Notes under the pieces: model-generated
What the model saw: only the letters and a program-made list of their open reading frames with translations
Told to the model about the DNA's origin: nothing
Database searches by the model: none
Source: Rhizobium sp. FY34
Lineage (GTDB): Bacteria > Pseudomonadota > Alphaproteobacteria > Rhizobiales > Rhizobiaceae
NCBI RefSeq assembly: GCF_005222845.1
Contig: NZ_STFZ01000002.1
Span: forward strand, 1 to 64,000
Direction: 5' to 3'
Length of the DNA stretch: 64,000 bases
Made by a program: the position numbers and the translations under genes
Shown here: positions 1 through 8,390 of the stretch, one piece after another
How the letters are laid out: every line of letters starts with the position of its first letter
Numbering within the stretch: the stretch's first letter is position 1

Positions 1-87
1 GGCGTTCCCTTCCGCCTTGCAGCGAAGGCAAGATAACGCGGGTAGGAAATACCGTCATAGTCAATGTGCTTTGGCCACACCGCTTAC
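1..87 (-). mobile_element. Possible terminal fragment of a second IS66-type element
   Basis: Reading the minus strand from position 87, the sequence begins GTAAGCGGTGTGGCC. GTAAGCG is the usual start of IS66-family terminal repeats and is also the start of the other end at 618. Just outside it, a TnpB reading frame is interrupted after about eight codons. The simplest reading is that another IS66-like element inserted into tnpB, with the rest of it outside the window. No coding sequence in these 87 bases is recognisable, so this rests only on the terminal heptamer and the interruption. Confidence 0.35.
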
Positions 88-115
88 CCTTCACCGCACC
101 AGACGGACCAATCAC
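88..115 (-). pseudogene. tnpB: IS66 TnpB, first codons only
   Basis: A GTG at 113-115 overlaps the tnpA stop in a GTGA arrangement and opens a frame reading (V/M)IGPSGAV. This is how many rhizobial IS66 TnpB proteins begin, before the expected RVMVAT-type continuation. After about eight codons the similarity stops at a GTAAGCG heptamer. It is too short for firm assignment. The support is the coupling to tnpA and the matching first residues. Confidence 0.45.
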
Positions 116-543
116 GATGATGCCTTCAAGGCCTGGATCACGGCGGCAATGGTTGCACTGTCCGTGCCAGATGCGATCCTCACGATCGCGCCGCCAACCT
201 CCAGCTCGATTGCCGCAATGGGAGGTGCTTGCCTCGCTATCGTCTTTCGCGGTGGCGGAGGTGGCTCTACCGCACGATCAATGACCGCAGGCACAAACAT
301 CGGCGGCACGGCTGCCTCCCTTTGCTCACGCGCCTGCCGCCGCCAAGTGAACAATTGCCCTGGGGATAAACCATGCCGCCGCGCAACAGCACTCACCGAC
401 ATCTCGCCGCTATAGCTCTCGGCGAGGATTTGGTCCTTCTCCTCGTCGCTCCAGTCGCGCCGCCGGCCCGCTCCCGTGAAGACCTCAAACCGTTGCACCG
501 GCACATCCACACTGGTGCTATGCGTAAATCCTGTAATCGTCAT
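112..543 (-). CDS. tnpA: IS66-family accessory transposition protein TnpA
   Basis: The 143-residue protein has a helix-turn-helix region at about residues 30-70, including WSDEEKDQILAES and VARRHGLSPGQLFTWRR. This is the signature of the small IS66 Orf1/TnpA protein, which is needed for transposition together with TnpB and the TnpC transposase. The C-terminal half has a proline-rich linker and then an ELEVGGAIVRI segment typical of the family. Length is normal and the frame is intact. It is probably inactive as a unit because tnpB is interrupted and no tnpC is visible. The start ATG at 541-543 lies 75 bases inside the terminal repeat. Confidence 0.85.
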   Translation of the reverse strand: MTITGFTHSTSVDVPVQRFEVFTGAGRRRDWSDEEKDQILAESYSGEMSVSAVARRHGLSPGQLFTWRRQAREQREAAVPPMFVPAVIDRAVEPPPPPRKTIARQAPPIAAIELEVGGAIVRIASGTDSATIAAVIQALKASS

Positions 544-641
544 ATGTCGGAGCCTCGTTCGGCCACAACATCAACAATCGCACGCTGATCCGGAAGGTGG
601 GGTCAAAACGGCGCTTACCGTGAAATTCGCCACACGGGCGC

Positions 642-2096
642 TCAAAATGCGTTAGTGGAAGCAGACATTTCAGTATGCTGCACCTTGTAGTCTGTCGATT
701 TGAATTCGACCGCTTCGATCTTCCGAACCTCTACTTCGCCCGGTTCTATTTTGAGGCTGGTTGACCGACGTTGCTGTGTCATCTCGCGGGCCGTCCGCTC
801 GAAAACTTCCCAGTAATCAGCGATCTCGGCGTCTTCCGCGGAAACGGCGCGTTCTTCTGCGTTTGCCTTTCTCCACCAGAATGCTGTGAAGTCCGGGTAG
901 CTGCCGTCCTCGTCCTCGCTGGTCATCTGAACCTCGATCTCGACATTCTCGGGCACCTGCCAGACCTCGACAGCGGATGCGTGATGGAAAAGAACAACGT
1001 TTTTTATCTCACCTGCGACCTGCACCGAAGGGAAGATGATACCATCCATGGGGGCGACGAGACCTGTGGCCAAGAAGTCGGCTACAGCTTGAGTCGGAAG
1101 ATATTCGAACTCCTGATCGTCGGGCATCACCGGTCGCGCCATCCGCATGGCGAGTCCTTTGAGAAAGCGTATCCGACTCAACTCACCTGCGTATTCCGGG
1201 TTGAAGATGCTTCCACGGAGCGTTGCTGACGGAAATGACGAAAGGTCTAGCAGCCTGAGTTCGCGTGTGATCTCAAATCTTCCCACAGCAACGTGGCATC
1301 CCACGGGAGGACGTACCTCGGCCACCGCCGCAGCGGGATCGTCGGCACCGTAGAATACCGATATCCCACGTGCGTTCATACGGCCGGATGAGGCAAAGAG
1401 GCTTGGCGGCGGACCCAACTCTGTATCGGGTCGTCCTATCGCTGCCTCAAGTTTCGACGGCGACTGAAACGCACGTGCTCTGAAGAGATGGGTCAACTCA
1501 GTGCCAGGTCCAGCCGTGACGACTAAGCCTGAGCCAGTATAGGTCTGCAGGCGCTCTACCCCGTCGAAAAGTTCCAAAAGGAGATCGATTGCGGCCGGAT
1601 TGAAAAAACGGGATTCGGTCTTGAGCGCTCGCTCGAACGTTCGCCACTTCTCTTGCCACTTGCTGTCATCCGGCGAAATCTCCTCGTAGTACAGGTCGGC
1701 ATCATACTCGGTCTGCTCTCCGATCTCGATCGACGACCAGCTACTATAACGGTCGGCGAGTACTGCCTGGATGTCCGTAGCGGCTTTGCCGGGTATATCC
1801 GCCGCGTTTTCGATAGCCTGTTCAATCGGCTCACCGTCGGGAATAAATTCGAAACTGGAGTCGGGGTCCTTGTGAGCTTGCCACTCGTAGCCGTTCATCT
1901 CCATCCGAGATTGCTGGTAGTGCTGTTGAAACGCGACATCCACGATGCCGGAGATATCGGCAATGCGGAAGGTCCTCCCTCTGCACTCACAGTAACTGCA
2001 GGTATTCGCAACACCTTCCGAGCGAACCTTGCCCTTGAGATACTCGTCGCCGATGCACTTCCAGCAAAGAAGCTTATTTTCGATGTCAGCAATCAT
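642..2096 (-). CDS. RES-domain protein (predicted NAD+ phosphorylase) with N-terminal zinc-ribbon-like region
   Basis: This 484-residue protein has a C-terminal RES domain at about residues 200-380. Candidate catalytic residues are visible: Arg206 in LFRARAF, Tyr249 in ISVFYG, Glu260 in AAAVAEVRP, and Ser357 in IIFPSVQVAGEIKNVVLF. RES domains such as the toxin MbcT degrade NAD+ with phosphate (known for the family). The N-terminus has CWKC (Cys11, Cys14) and CSYC (Cys33, Cys36), a likely zinc site of the type found in the HEPN/RES N-terminal domain. There is no small antitoxin gene beside it, unlike classical RES-Xre pairs. It lies 109 bases downstream of the AIPR gene on the same strand, so it could be the last gene of that operon and act as its NAD-depleting effector (inference). 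A GGAAAG Shine-Dalgarno sits 4 bases before the ATG. Confidence 0.82.
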   Translation of the reverse strand: MIADIENKLLCWKCIGDEYLKGKVRSEGVANTCSYCECRGRTFRIADISGIVDVAFQQHYQQSRMEMNGYEWQAHKDPDSSFEFIPDGEPIEQAIENAADIPGKAATDIQAVLADRYSSWSSIEIGEQTEYDADLYYEEISPDDSKWQEKWRTFERALKTESRFFNPAAIDLLLELFDGVERLQTYTGSGLVVTAGPGTELTHLFRARAFQSPSKLEAAIGRPDTELGPPPSLFASSGRMNARGISVFYGADDPAAAVAEVRPPVGCHVAVGRFEITRELRLLDLSSFPSATLRGSIFNPEYAGELSRIRFLKGLAMRMARPVMPDDQEFEYLPTQAVADFLATGLVAPMDGIIFPSVQVAGEIKNVVLFHHASAVEVWQVPENVEIEVQMTSEDEDGSYPDFTAFWWRKANAEERAVSAEDAEIADYWEVFERTAREMTQQRRSTSLKIEPGEVEVRKIEAVEFKSTDYKVQHTEMSASTNAF

Positions 2097-2205
2097 GTCA
2101 CTTTCCGTACAAAAGAATTCTCATCTCCGATGACCATGCGGTACCCACTGCCAAAGAGGTTGCCCGATCGCCTGTCCAGGTTGGGGATTGGTGCAAAGAT
2201 ATCGA

Positions 2206-3981
2206 TCATGCCTTTCGCAACTCGGGAATCTGCGACGCCAGTTTGGCTTCTTTCGTTGCCGAGACTGCTTCCCAGCACACGAGGCGCTTGCAATGTTGGG
2301 TGACGTTGCTTCTTCCCGCAGCGGACTTGATCTCGGACTCTACGACTGTGGCCCATAAGGAAAGGAGGTTTTGGAGCTCGGCGGATACCGCCTGCCGCTG
2401 CCATATAAATCTGAGGTCGATTTGGCTTCCGAGCCGATCCCCTACCAGGGCGACGAGGTAGTTCACAATTTGCGCTCTATAGCCGGGGAAATTGCCGTCC
2501 CGAACGGCCTTTTGCGCTGCTTTGAAAACGATCGCTTTCGAAATTGTGTCCCTATACCAATCTTCGGTGGGACTCCATTCGGTGCGCTCGACCTCTTCTA
2601 GCCAGGACTTGTAATTGTATTGGGCACCGTTGGAGACAAGATGCGGCAGTCCTGCCCATGAGTTGATATATTTCGCGACGTCAGTCTTCGAGAATTTCCG
2701 CGCAGGAGGACAACGCGTCTTGAAACGCCGTTTTGCGGCAGCGCTACTGCCTTCTCGTGAGCGGGCCACATTGTATTGGCCGCGGGTGCGTTCGTAGAAC
2801 CACAGGCCGCGCTCGCCTGGAATCCAGACGGAACGCGACAGGCGCTCGATTTCAATATGAAAGGGGCGGTTTGCCGAAAAATCGGCGATCTGAACTATGC
2901 TCTGCGTATTGGCATAGGAAGAGATTTCACCGACAAAGGAAGGCTCGTCCGCCTCCCGCACCACGGTCAGCTTCATCGCCACCTCAGTTCGCGATATGTC
3001 TGTTCCTTCAGCGAACATCGCGTGGTGCAATGCGGCGATCGTCTGACCGCCGTTCACGATCTGCAGCCCATAAACAAACTCAATCGCTCGTCCGTCTTCC
3101 GACAGGTCCACATCGCGAGCGGTCGCTGAAATCCCGTTGTTGTAGGCGAGAAAGCGTTCCTGATCTTTTTTAAGCGTGCGCCGGATGCCCGCGTTCACCT
3201 TGTTACTGCTGCCAAGGAAGGCACGGACATTGTATTCCAGCAGCGCGACGTCGAAATCCTCGTAGAGCTTGGCCAGGAACTCGCCCGATACGATCAGGAG
3301 CGAGCACTCGTAGCTGGGGTCCGGGTGACTTCGGGGAAGGAACTTCAAAGGCTTTCCGTCACGATCCCTGAACGAGACGCTCACATCCCGAACTGAACGG
3401 TCACTCAGGCGAGCGAGGCTTCGTATATCGAAGACTTCACATGAGGCTTTTCGACCGAATATGTCTGCGATTGGGATGTCCTTGCCACTGAACAGGCCGT
3501 CGGTGAACAGGACCACGGTTACCGTCTCGATAGTATCGAAGGTGGACCTAAGCATGTCTGCCAAGGCGGACGCGTTCTGCGAGAGGGGACCTGAGCTCGT
3601 ATTGCCCATTGCGTCCTTGAGAAACCGCACGGTTTGCGTCGCGAGGGATATCAGAGTGGGCCGGTCAATCGGCCAGATTTCCGCGGCCGAGCGGTAATCA
3701 GTGTTGAAAAGTATGAGCCGCTTGCCGTCGTCGCTAACAACAGCGCCGCCAATACTCGCCTTGGAGTTCCCTTTCATTCCGGAATGCGAACCAAACTGCG
3801 CGTCAGGCAGGCCTCGGGAAGGAAGGTAACGCTCAAGCATGAGTTCAAGATACACTTCCGCCTGAAACGGCCGATCGCTGTGCTTTCGCCCCTCGGCCTC
3901 GTCGTTTACTTCCGACGTGATGTCGGTCAGGACCTGGACGAGTGCATTGTTTCCGCCAGGGGTTTCCGGGGTCGCGTTCAT
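2206..3981 (-). CDS. AIPR-family (abortive infection phage resistance) protein
   Basis: The 591-residue protein carries the hallmark AIPR motifs: NVRAFLG at 251-257, LAYNNGI at 278-284 and QIVNGGQTIAAL at about 307-318, followed by SYANTQ. The family is associated with phage abortive infection and with DNA-modification cassettes, but its biochemical activity is not established to my knowledge. There are no membrane segments or signal peptide, so it is cytoplasmic. The start ATG overlaps the stop of the Z1 gene in an ATGA arrangement (3978-3981), which implies translational coupling and a shared complex or stoichiometry. The N-terminal 200 residues are not recognised as a known domain. Confidence 0.88.
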   Translation of the reverse strand: MNATPETPGGNNALVQVLTDITSEVNDEAEGRKHSDRPFQAEVYLELMLERYLPSRGLPDAQFGSHSGMKGNSKASIGGAVVSDDGKRLILFNTDYRSAAEIWPIDRPTLISLATQTVRFLKDAMGNTSSGPLSQNASALADMLRSTFDTIETVTVVLFTDGLFSGKDIPIADIFGRKASCEVFDIRSLARLSDRSVRDVSVSFRDRDGKPLKFLPRSHPDPSYECSLLIVSGEFLAKLYEDFDVALLEYNVRAFLGSSNKVNAGIRRTLKKDQERFLAYNNGISATARDVDLSEDGRAIEFVYGLQIVNGGQTIAALHHAMFAEGTDISRTEVAMKLTVVREADEPSFVGEISSYANTQSIVQIADFSANRPFHIEIERLSRSVWIPGERGLWFYERTRGQYNVARSREGSSAAAKRRFKTRCPPARKFSKTDVAKYINSWAGLPHLVSNGAQYNYKSWLEEVERTEWSPTEDWYRDTISKAIVFKAAQKAVRDGNFPGYRAQIVNYLVALVGDRLGSQIDLRFIWQRQAVSAELQNLLSLWATVVESEIKSAAGRSNVTQHCKRLVCWEAVSATKEAKLASQIPELRKA

Positions 3982-6776
3982 AGCTCGATCCTCTCGCCGC
4001 GGCCCATCTCTTCTATGTAGACAGCATTGACGGTGTATCGGATGGGCTTCCGTTTTGCGTTATCGCTTCCGGGGAAGGCGATAGCCACGCCGACGATTGG
4101 CAGCTTACCCTTGTAATTCTCAGAGTGCGGAAGATAGACGAGAAGAAGCGGATTGAGCCGCAGGTCCTTCCTCACCCAGCAGTTTGCTTGAGATGTCGGT
4201 TCACGTCGCATTTCTCCTGAAAGCGAGTTTGTGGGGTCATATGAGCGTGCTCGGTTCCAAGCCCCATCGTCGAGGTCGATACCCACATCGCGGTTGGTAA
4301 CCAACCGTTTGATCCGATAGCCGCCCTCCTGATTGACCAGTTCGTCGGGTTTCCGGAGCCTGCCGTTCAGCGATATGCCTTCAATGTCGAAGGGTCGCCC
4401 GCTGACGTCGCCGTTGATCAGAGCGACGTTCCAACGTTTCAGGTCGCCTTCTCCCATCTGCTCCCGTATGTAATTGACCCATAGTTTGCTGTCAGCGAGT
4501 CTAGCGACCGCCTCGGTCTCGTAATCGTTCAGAAAGTCTATGACGGTCTCGGACCCCGCATCACGCCAGAGGAAGGATTGCTCGTACGACCTTACGCGGT
4601 CGCTACCAGCGGGATATTCCGGAGACGTCGGGTTTCCGCGCTCTTCCTTGAGATTGCCGACGAAGGCGGTCAGCGCATCTCGATTGTTCTCCAGCACGGA
4701 CTGTTCCAAGCTGAAGGTCTTTGTCTCGCTGACCTTGCCGGCATAAGTTTCGTAGACTATCACATCGGATGCATGTCGCCGTTTTGCGCTGGCTGTCGGC
4801 TTCAGCCGTGTATGGCTCAACACCTTGAGGCCGTATTCAATAGGTCTGATGTTCAGCGTCTGCATGAAATCGAACTCGCGTCGGAGTTCCTCACTCGCCG
4901 TGGCAATATGCTCGAACGCATCCTTGAGTATTGATGTTGTGTATAGTCGGCAAAGATCGAGATAGCCTGGCCGGTACCCGAACCAGCGCCCCATCTGGAG
5001 CAACGTATCGTACATATCGGTCTGACGCGCGAAATAGCTGACCGTGAGTCCCTCAAGTGTGAGTCCGCGGGAGAGCTTATCCCCGCCCACGGCAATGACG
5101 TCGACGCCGTCGCTCTTGAAGTTTTCGTAGTCGAGGACGTCTGTGGCCTGGCCATTTATCTCTTTGAGTTTGATCCGCTCCGCAACGTCCGCAAGGGTAG
5201 GGGCAACTGTACTCCAGTCTGGTATTCTTCCCACCCCCGGCAGACCCGAGGCCACGACCCTTTCATTCGTCGGGCGAAAGTCGGTTTCGAGGATTTCCTT
5301 CAGGTCGGTCCATATCGTGCCGGTTCCTGCGTCTTCGTAGCGGAGCGCGCGGCGTGATCGAACCATAAACTCGTCGATCTGCTCGTAAACGATGCGCTGC
5401 AGCCGGGTGAAACGAGTGACGTGGACGAGCATTGAATTGTGCTCGGTGATCTGGCCGCGTAACTTTCGGATCGCACAGGCAAGAATGAACGAGAGGATTG
5501 CTCTGCGTAGCGAGGCTGGAAAACCCTCGTCGGTTTCCGATGCGGGCTGATGCGTCTGCTTGTGTCTCGCTGGCATCCAGTCGCTAAGCTCGCGTCTGTC
5601 GCTGGCTCCGCCGTCTATGACCCTTATCAATGCCGTCCCGTCGCCCACGTCACGGTCCTGATCGATGCCAAAAGCGCGCGTAGCACCAAAATAGTTGCTC
5701 GGCGGATGTAGGTTGACGATAAAGTTTCGCGGGAAAAGGTCACGGTCCTGACGGTTGGTTAGCCCCTTGTGATGGATGAAGATGTTGGCAAAGGGCGTGG
5801 CGGTGTATCCGACATATGCCTTTTGCTGAAATAATCTCAGGATTTGACGTATTGCGCTATTGATCGCAGTAGGTTCGAAGTTGGTATCGGGCTTGTTGTC
5901 GGCGCTGAAACGCTGTTCCAGTGTATTGACGGACGCATGGTCGCTCTCGTCATCCACAATCAGCAACGGCACGCCACGAATTTTTCCAGCTGGAACCTCG
6001 TCGCTCGTTCCCGCCAGGAAATTTCGAACGTTCTGAAGGTTCTTTGCATTTTTCTTGACGACGAGGAGAATAGGTGAATCCGAGCCCAGCGGCATGTCCA
6101 GGTTGCGGGCTATTGTCTTATTGAAGTCTCCGCGTAGCGATCTCGTCGTCGCTGATATTGGTTTGAGGCTCGGATCGATCAAACCTACCCCTGTGACGGT
6201 ACCCGTGTCGGTTCGCCGTCCCAAGAACCCTTCATCCAACCTAATCTGGGTTTGCATTCTCAGGCTTTCGTGAACCCCTGCGAGGACAATTATTACCTTG
6301 TATCCAGCGTCGGCGGCCTTACAGACCAGCGAGGTGTAGTTCGTGGTCTTACCGGACTGGACCTCACCGACGACGAGTCCTCGCCGATCCCAAGAGCCGG
6401 ACTGGCCGGGATTGCCCAGGAGGCCGAGCACCAAATCGGTATCCTCATGTGACTGTTTCACCACGCCGCTCGGCAACGTATGGAGGAGGTATTTTTCGTA
6501 TCGGGGCCAGTATTTCCATGAGGTTCGATCTACGGATCGAAGCCATGGTTCGCGGGAGGAATCGTCGACAAGAACCGAGGCTGGTCCGACGAAGACCTTG
6601 AACATCTCCAATAGATCGGCGGCAAGACGGTCGACGTCTATGTTGCCGCCGAACACTGCCGAGGCCGACATGGCCTGCGTCTTCACCATTTCCGGCGTCA
6701 GTTCCGCACTGTCGCGAACTGAGTTTGCGATTAGAATTTGCGCCACCGCTAGCGCTGCGTCGTACTGTTCTGCCAT
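3978..6776 (-). CDS. Z1-domain superfamily 2 helicase-like ATPase
   Basis: This 932-residue protein shows helicase motifs in order: Walker A GEVQSGKT (137-144), a DDE box in LLIVDDESDHASVN (about 271-284), YTATPFAN (about 324-331), GGDKLSRGLTLEG (564-576) and the arginine-finger motif QMGRWFGYR (594-602). This is the Z1 family found with GHKL ATPases and DNA methylases in restriction-like systems, probably providing DNA translocation or remodelling. I chose the ATG at 6776 over an upstream GTG at 6797 because a GGAGA Shine-Dalgarno lies 9 bases before it. The gene then begins 4 bases after the GHKL ATPase stop and ends overlapping the AIPR start. No nuclease motif is evident in the last 300 residues. 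Confidence 0.9.
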   Translation of the reverse strand: MAEQYDAALAVAQILIANSVRDSAELTPEMVKTQAMSASAVFGGNIDVDRLAADLLEMFKVFVGPASVLVDDSSREPWLRSVDRTSWKYWPRYEKYLLHTLPSGVVKQSHEDTDLVLGLLGNPGQSGSWDRRGLVVGEVQSGKTTNYTSLVCKAADAGYKVIIVLAGVHESLRMQTQIRLDEGFLGRRTDTGTVTGVGLIDPSLKPISATTRSLRGDFNKTIARNLDMPLGSDSPILLVVKKNAKNLQNVRNFLAGTSDEVPAGKIRGVPLLIVDDESDHASVNTLEQRFSADNKPDTNFEPTAINSAIRQILRLFQQKAYVGYTATPFANIFIHHKGLTNRQDRDLFPRNFIVNLHPPSNYFGATRAFGIDQDRDVGDGTALIRVIDGGASDRRELSDWMPARHKQTHQPASETDEGFPASLRRAILSFILACAIRKLRGQITEHNSMLVHVTRFTRLQRIVYEQIDEFMVRSRRALRYEDAGTGTIWTDLKEILETDFRPTNERVVASGLPGVGRIPDWSTVAPTLADVAERIKLKEINGQATDVLDYENFKSDGVDVIAVGGDKLSRGLTLEGLTVSYFARQTDMYDTLLQMGRWFGYRPGYLDLCRLYTTSILKDAFEHIATASEELRREFDFMQTLNIRPIEYGLKVLSHTRLKPTASAKRRHASDVIVYETYAGKVSETKTFSLEQSVLENNRDALTAFVGNLKEERGNPTSPEYPAGSDRVRSYEQSFLWRDAGSETVIDFLNDYETEAVARLADSKLWVNYIREQMGEGDLKRWNVALINGDVSGRPFDIEGISLNGRLRKPDELVNQEGGYRIKRLVTNRDVGIDLDDGAWNRARSYDPTNSLSGEMRREPTSQANCWVRKDLRLNPLLLVYLPHSENYKGKLPIVGVAIAFPGSDNAKRKPIRYTVNAVYIEEMGRGERIEL

Positions 6777-6780
6777 TTTT

Positions 6781-8331
6781 TCAGGTCTCCGTGGCACGTG
6801 CCTGAGCGATCCCCGTCTCGGCGAGGTCGGGGCGGCTTAGAAATTCCGGCATAGCAAGAAGTCGGCGAAGAATCTCCGCGTCCCCTACGCCGCCTGTTCT
6901 CTTCAAGGTGTAGGAGATCGTCCTTGCAAGCTGGACGAGCTTCTGATCCTCAGGGCTGAGTTGAACCGGAGGGGGCGCTACAGCTGCTGTGATGGGCTGA
7001 ATCGGAGCCGTCTTGTCGAGGAGGTCGAGAAGCCTTTTTACACTGGGCGAATTCTTCGCCTCGGCTAGTGCCTCTTTGACTATCTCATGATCTCGATTGA
7101 TCTTAAACTGAGAGGTAGCCCCCGTGTCCCGGCGCTTCCAAAGCGCATCGTCTCCCTCTGTGGCCTTCCGTTTCTTTCGCTCCGAAGAGGAAAGGGCCTT
7201 ACCGGTTCGACGGATATGGTCAGCGAGCTGCACAATGCGCGCCCGGAAAGGAGCGGGAGGCGTAGCCGTGGATTTGAGTAAATCAAGACTCCAGTCAAGA
7301 TCGGCCGCATTTGTAATATCGAGAGAAATTCGGATGGTCTTGAAAGCAGTTTCGGCTTTCCATTGGTTCGACCCTTTCCCGAGGCCGAGCCAACCGCCGC
7401 CTATTACGAGGCGATCTCCTCGGTAAACATAAAACCCTTGAGACGCATTCCAGTCGTCAGGTCCCGCTGCGTCTTTGTATTCTTGCTCGGTTAGCTGGCT
7501 CTTGCGCGGTAGAACGTGTCCTTCGAAAATCACGCACCGTCCGCCTTTGCGGATATAGTCTTTGGGAAACGAACTCCTGTAAGGATTTCCGCTCATCAAC
7601 GGGTCCCAGGGTTTAACCTCCATTCCATTCACAGTTATCTTGATAATCTTTCGTTCAATAAAGCGGTGAAAGGTCATGGCGAGATGCTTCTCAACTCTCT
7701 CCGTGGCTTCCCAAAATAAATGGCTTGCCGACAATGTTCCTGTCTGATCGAGGACGTCGAGGGCCTCCCACAAGACGACCGTCCCTGTAGGATATTGGTT
7801 GTCTGACGAGAGTAGCTGCTCGCTGCCGACGCGAGGGTCGGAGAGAGCCTCCCAACGATCGGTCGCGAGCATGTGATCGATGTCCCATCGCAATGTTGCG
7901 CGGGACCCGTCTTCGAGCCTTGAACGGACAGTAAAGCTCCGGCACTGAGACCAGCTTGCCATCTTTAGTCCCAGACCGAAACGTCCGAGATCGGATAGTT
8001 GGCGCAGGTCCTGAGGGTTTCGGCCGAGGCGCATGGCCTCCAGCAACCTGTCTTCTGACATACCGTTGCCGTTGTCAGAGATTGATATGAACGACTGTTT
8101 CCCACTCCAGTTGAAATCGATATCGATTCGACTGGCGTTCGCAGAAATGCTGTTATCCACTATGTCTGCCACCGCTGTCTGCAGCGTGTAACCGACATTT
8201 CGCAGGGACAGAAGCATCTCACTGGGGGAAGGTGTTAGATCATGTGTTTCACTGCTTCCCAAGACCGACTTCCGTCCGGTAGATTTGAAAACGATTGACA
8301 TAGGAATCACGCGCCGCGACCCTGCAACCAT
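6781..8331 (-). CDS. GHKL (MutL/MORC-like) ATPase of the defence cassette
   Basis: The 516-residue protein has the Bergerat-fold motifs: ADIVDNS at 55-61 (N-box), SDNGNGM at 85-91 (G1) and GRFGLG at 116-121 (G2). The general organisation is that of MutL/MORC ATPases, which dimerise on ATP binding. The position of the usual catalytic glutamate in motif I (Glu in MutL ELVENS) is Asp56 here, which could slow hydrolysis, although Asp appears to be tolerated in this subfamily (recall, not checked). There is no MutL-type endonuclease motif. It is the first gene of the minus-strand operon, divergent from the methyltransferase with only 59 bases between the start codons. An internal ATG at 8301 is an alternative start; neither start has a strong Shine-Dalgarno. 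Confidence 0.88.
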   Translation of the reverse strand: MVAGSRRVIPMSIVFKSTGRKSVLGSSETHDLTPSPSEMLLSLRNVGYTLQTAVADIVDNSISANASRIDIDFNWSGKQSFISISDNGNGMSEDRLLEAMRLGRNPQDLRQLSDLGRFGLGLKMASWSQCRSFTVRSRLEDGSRATLRWDIDHMLATDRWEALSDPRVGSEQLLSSDNQYPTGTVVLWEALDVLDQTGTLSASHLFWEATERVEKHLAMTFHRFIERKIIKITVNGMEVKPWDPLMSGNPYRSSFPKDYIRKGGRCVIFEGHVLPRKSQLTEQEYKDAAGPDDWNASQGFYVYRGDRLVIGGGWLGLGKGSNQWKAETAFKTIRISLDITNAADLDWSLDLLKSTATPPAPFRARIVQLADHIRRTGKALSSSERKKRKATEGDDALWKRRDTGATSQFKINRDHEIVKEALAEAKNSPSVKRLLDLLDKTAPIQPITAAVAPPPVQLSPEDQKLVQLARTISYTLKRTGGVGDAEILRRLLAMPEFLSRPDLAETGIAQARATET

Positions 8332-8390
8332 AGTGCGCCACTTGATTCTAGTTTGTATCGTAGTAGTGGCATATTGGGATTGGAAGCGGA
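8332..8390. promoter_or_regulatory. Divergent promoter region between the methyltransferase and GHKL ATPase operons
   Basis: Only 59 bases separate the two divergent start codons, so both operons must be transcribed from overlapping promoters or leaders here. The stretch is AT-richer than its surroundings and contains TTGATT and CATATT on the plus strand, but no clean -35/-10 pair with 17-base spacing can be fixed by eye. The tight layout would let the methyltransferase or another DNA-bound component affect both operons, which is inference. Confidence 0.5.

Larger units (their letters stand above)
88..618 (-). mobile_element. Truncated IS66-family insertion sequence (one end, tnpA, start of tnpB)
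   Basis: One terminus is visible at 618: read inward on the minus strand it starts GTAAGCGCCGTTTTGACCCC, matching the GTAAGCG ends of rhizobial IS66 elements. The element carries a complete tnpA and only the first codons of tnpB before the reading frame is lost near position 88. The third gene (tnpC, the DDE transposase) is not in the window. The terminus lies 23 bases beyond the stop codon of the RES gene, so the insertion did not break that gene. Confidence 0.7.

Noticed and set aside
1..87. Continuation of tnpB to the window start
   Set aside because: The frame after GPSGAV loses all TnpB-like sequence and the break coincides with an IS66-type GTAAGCG end.
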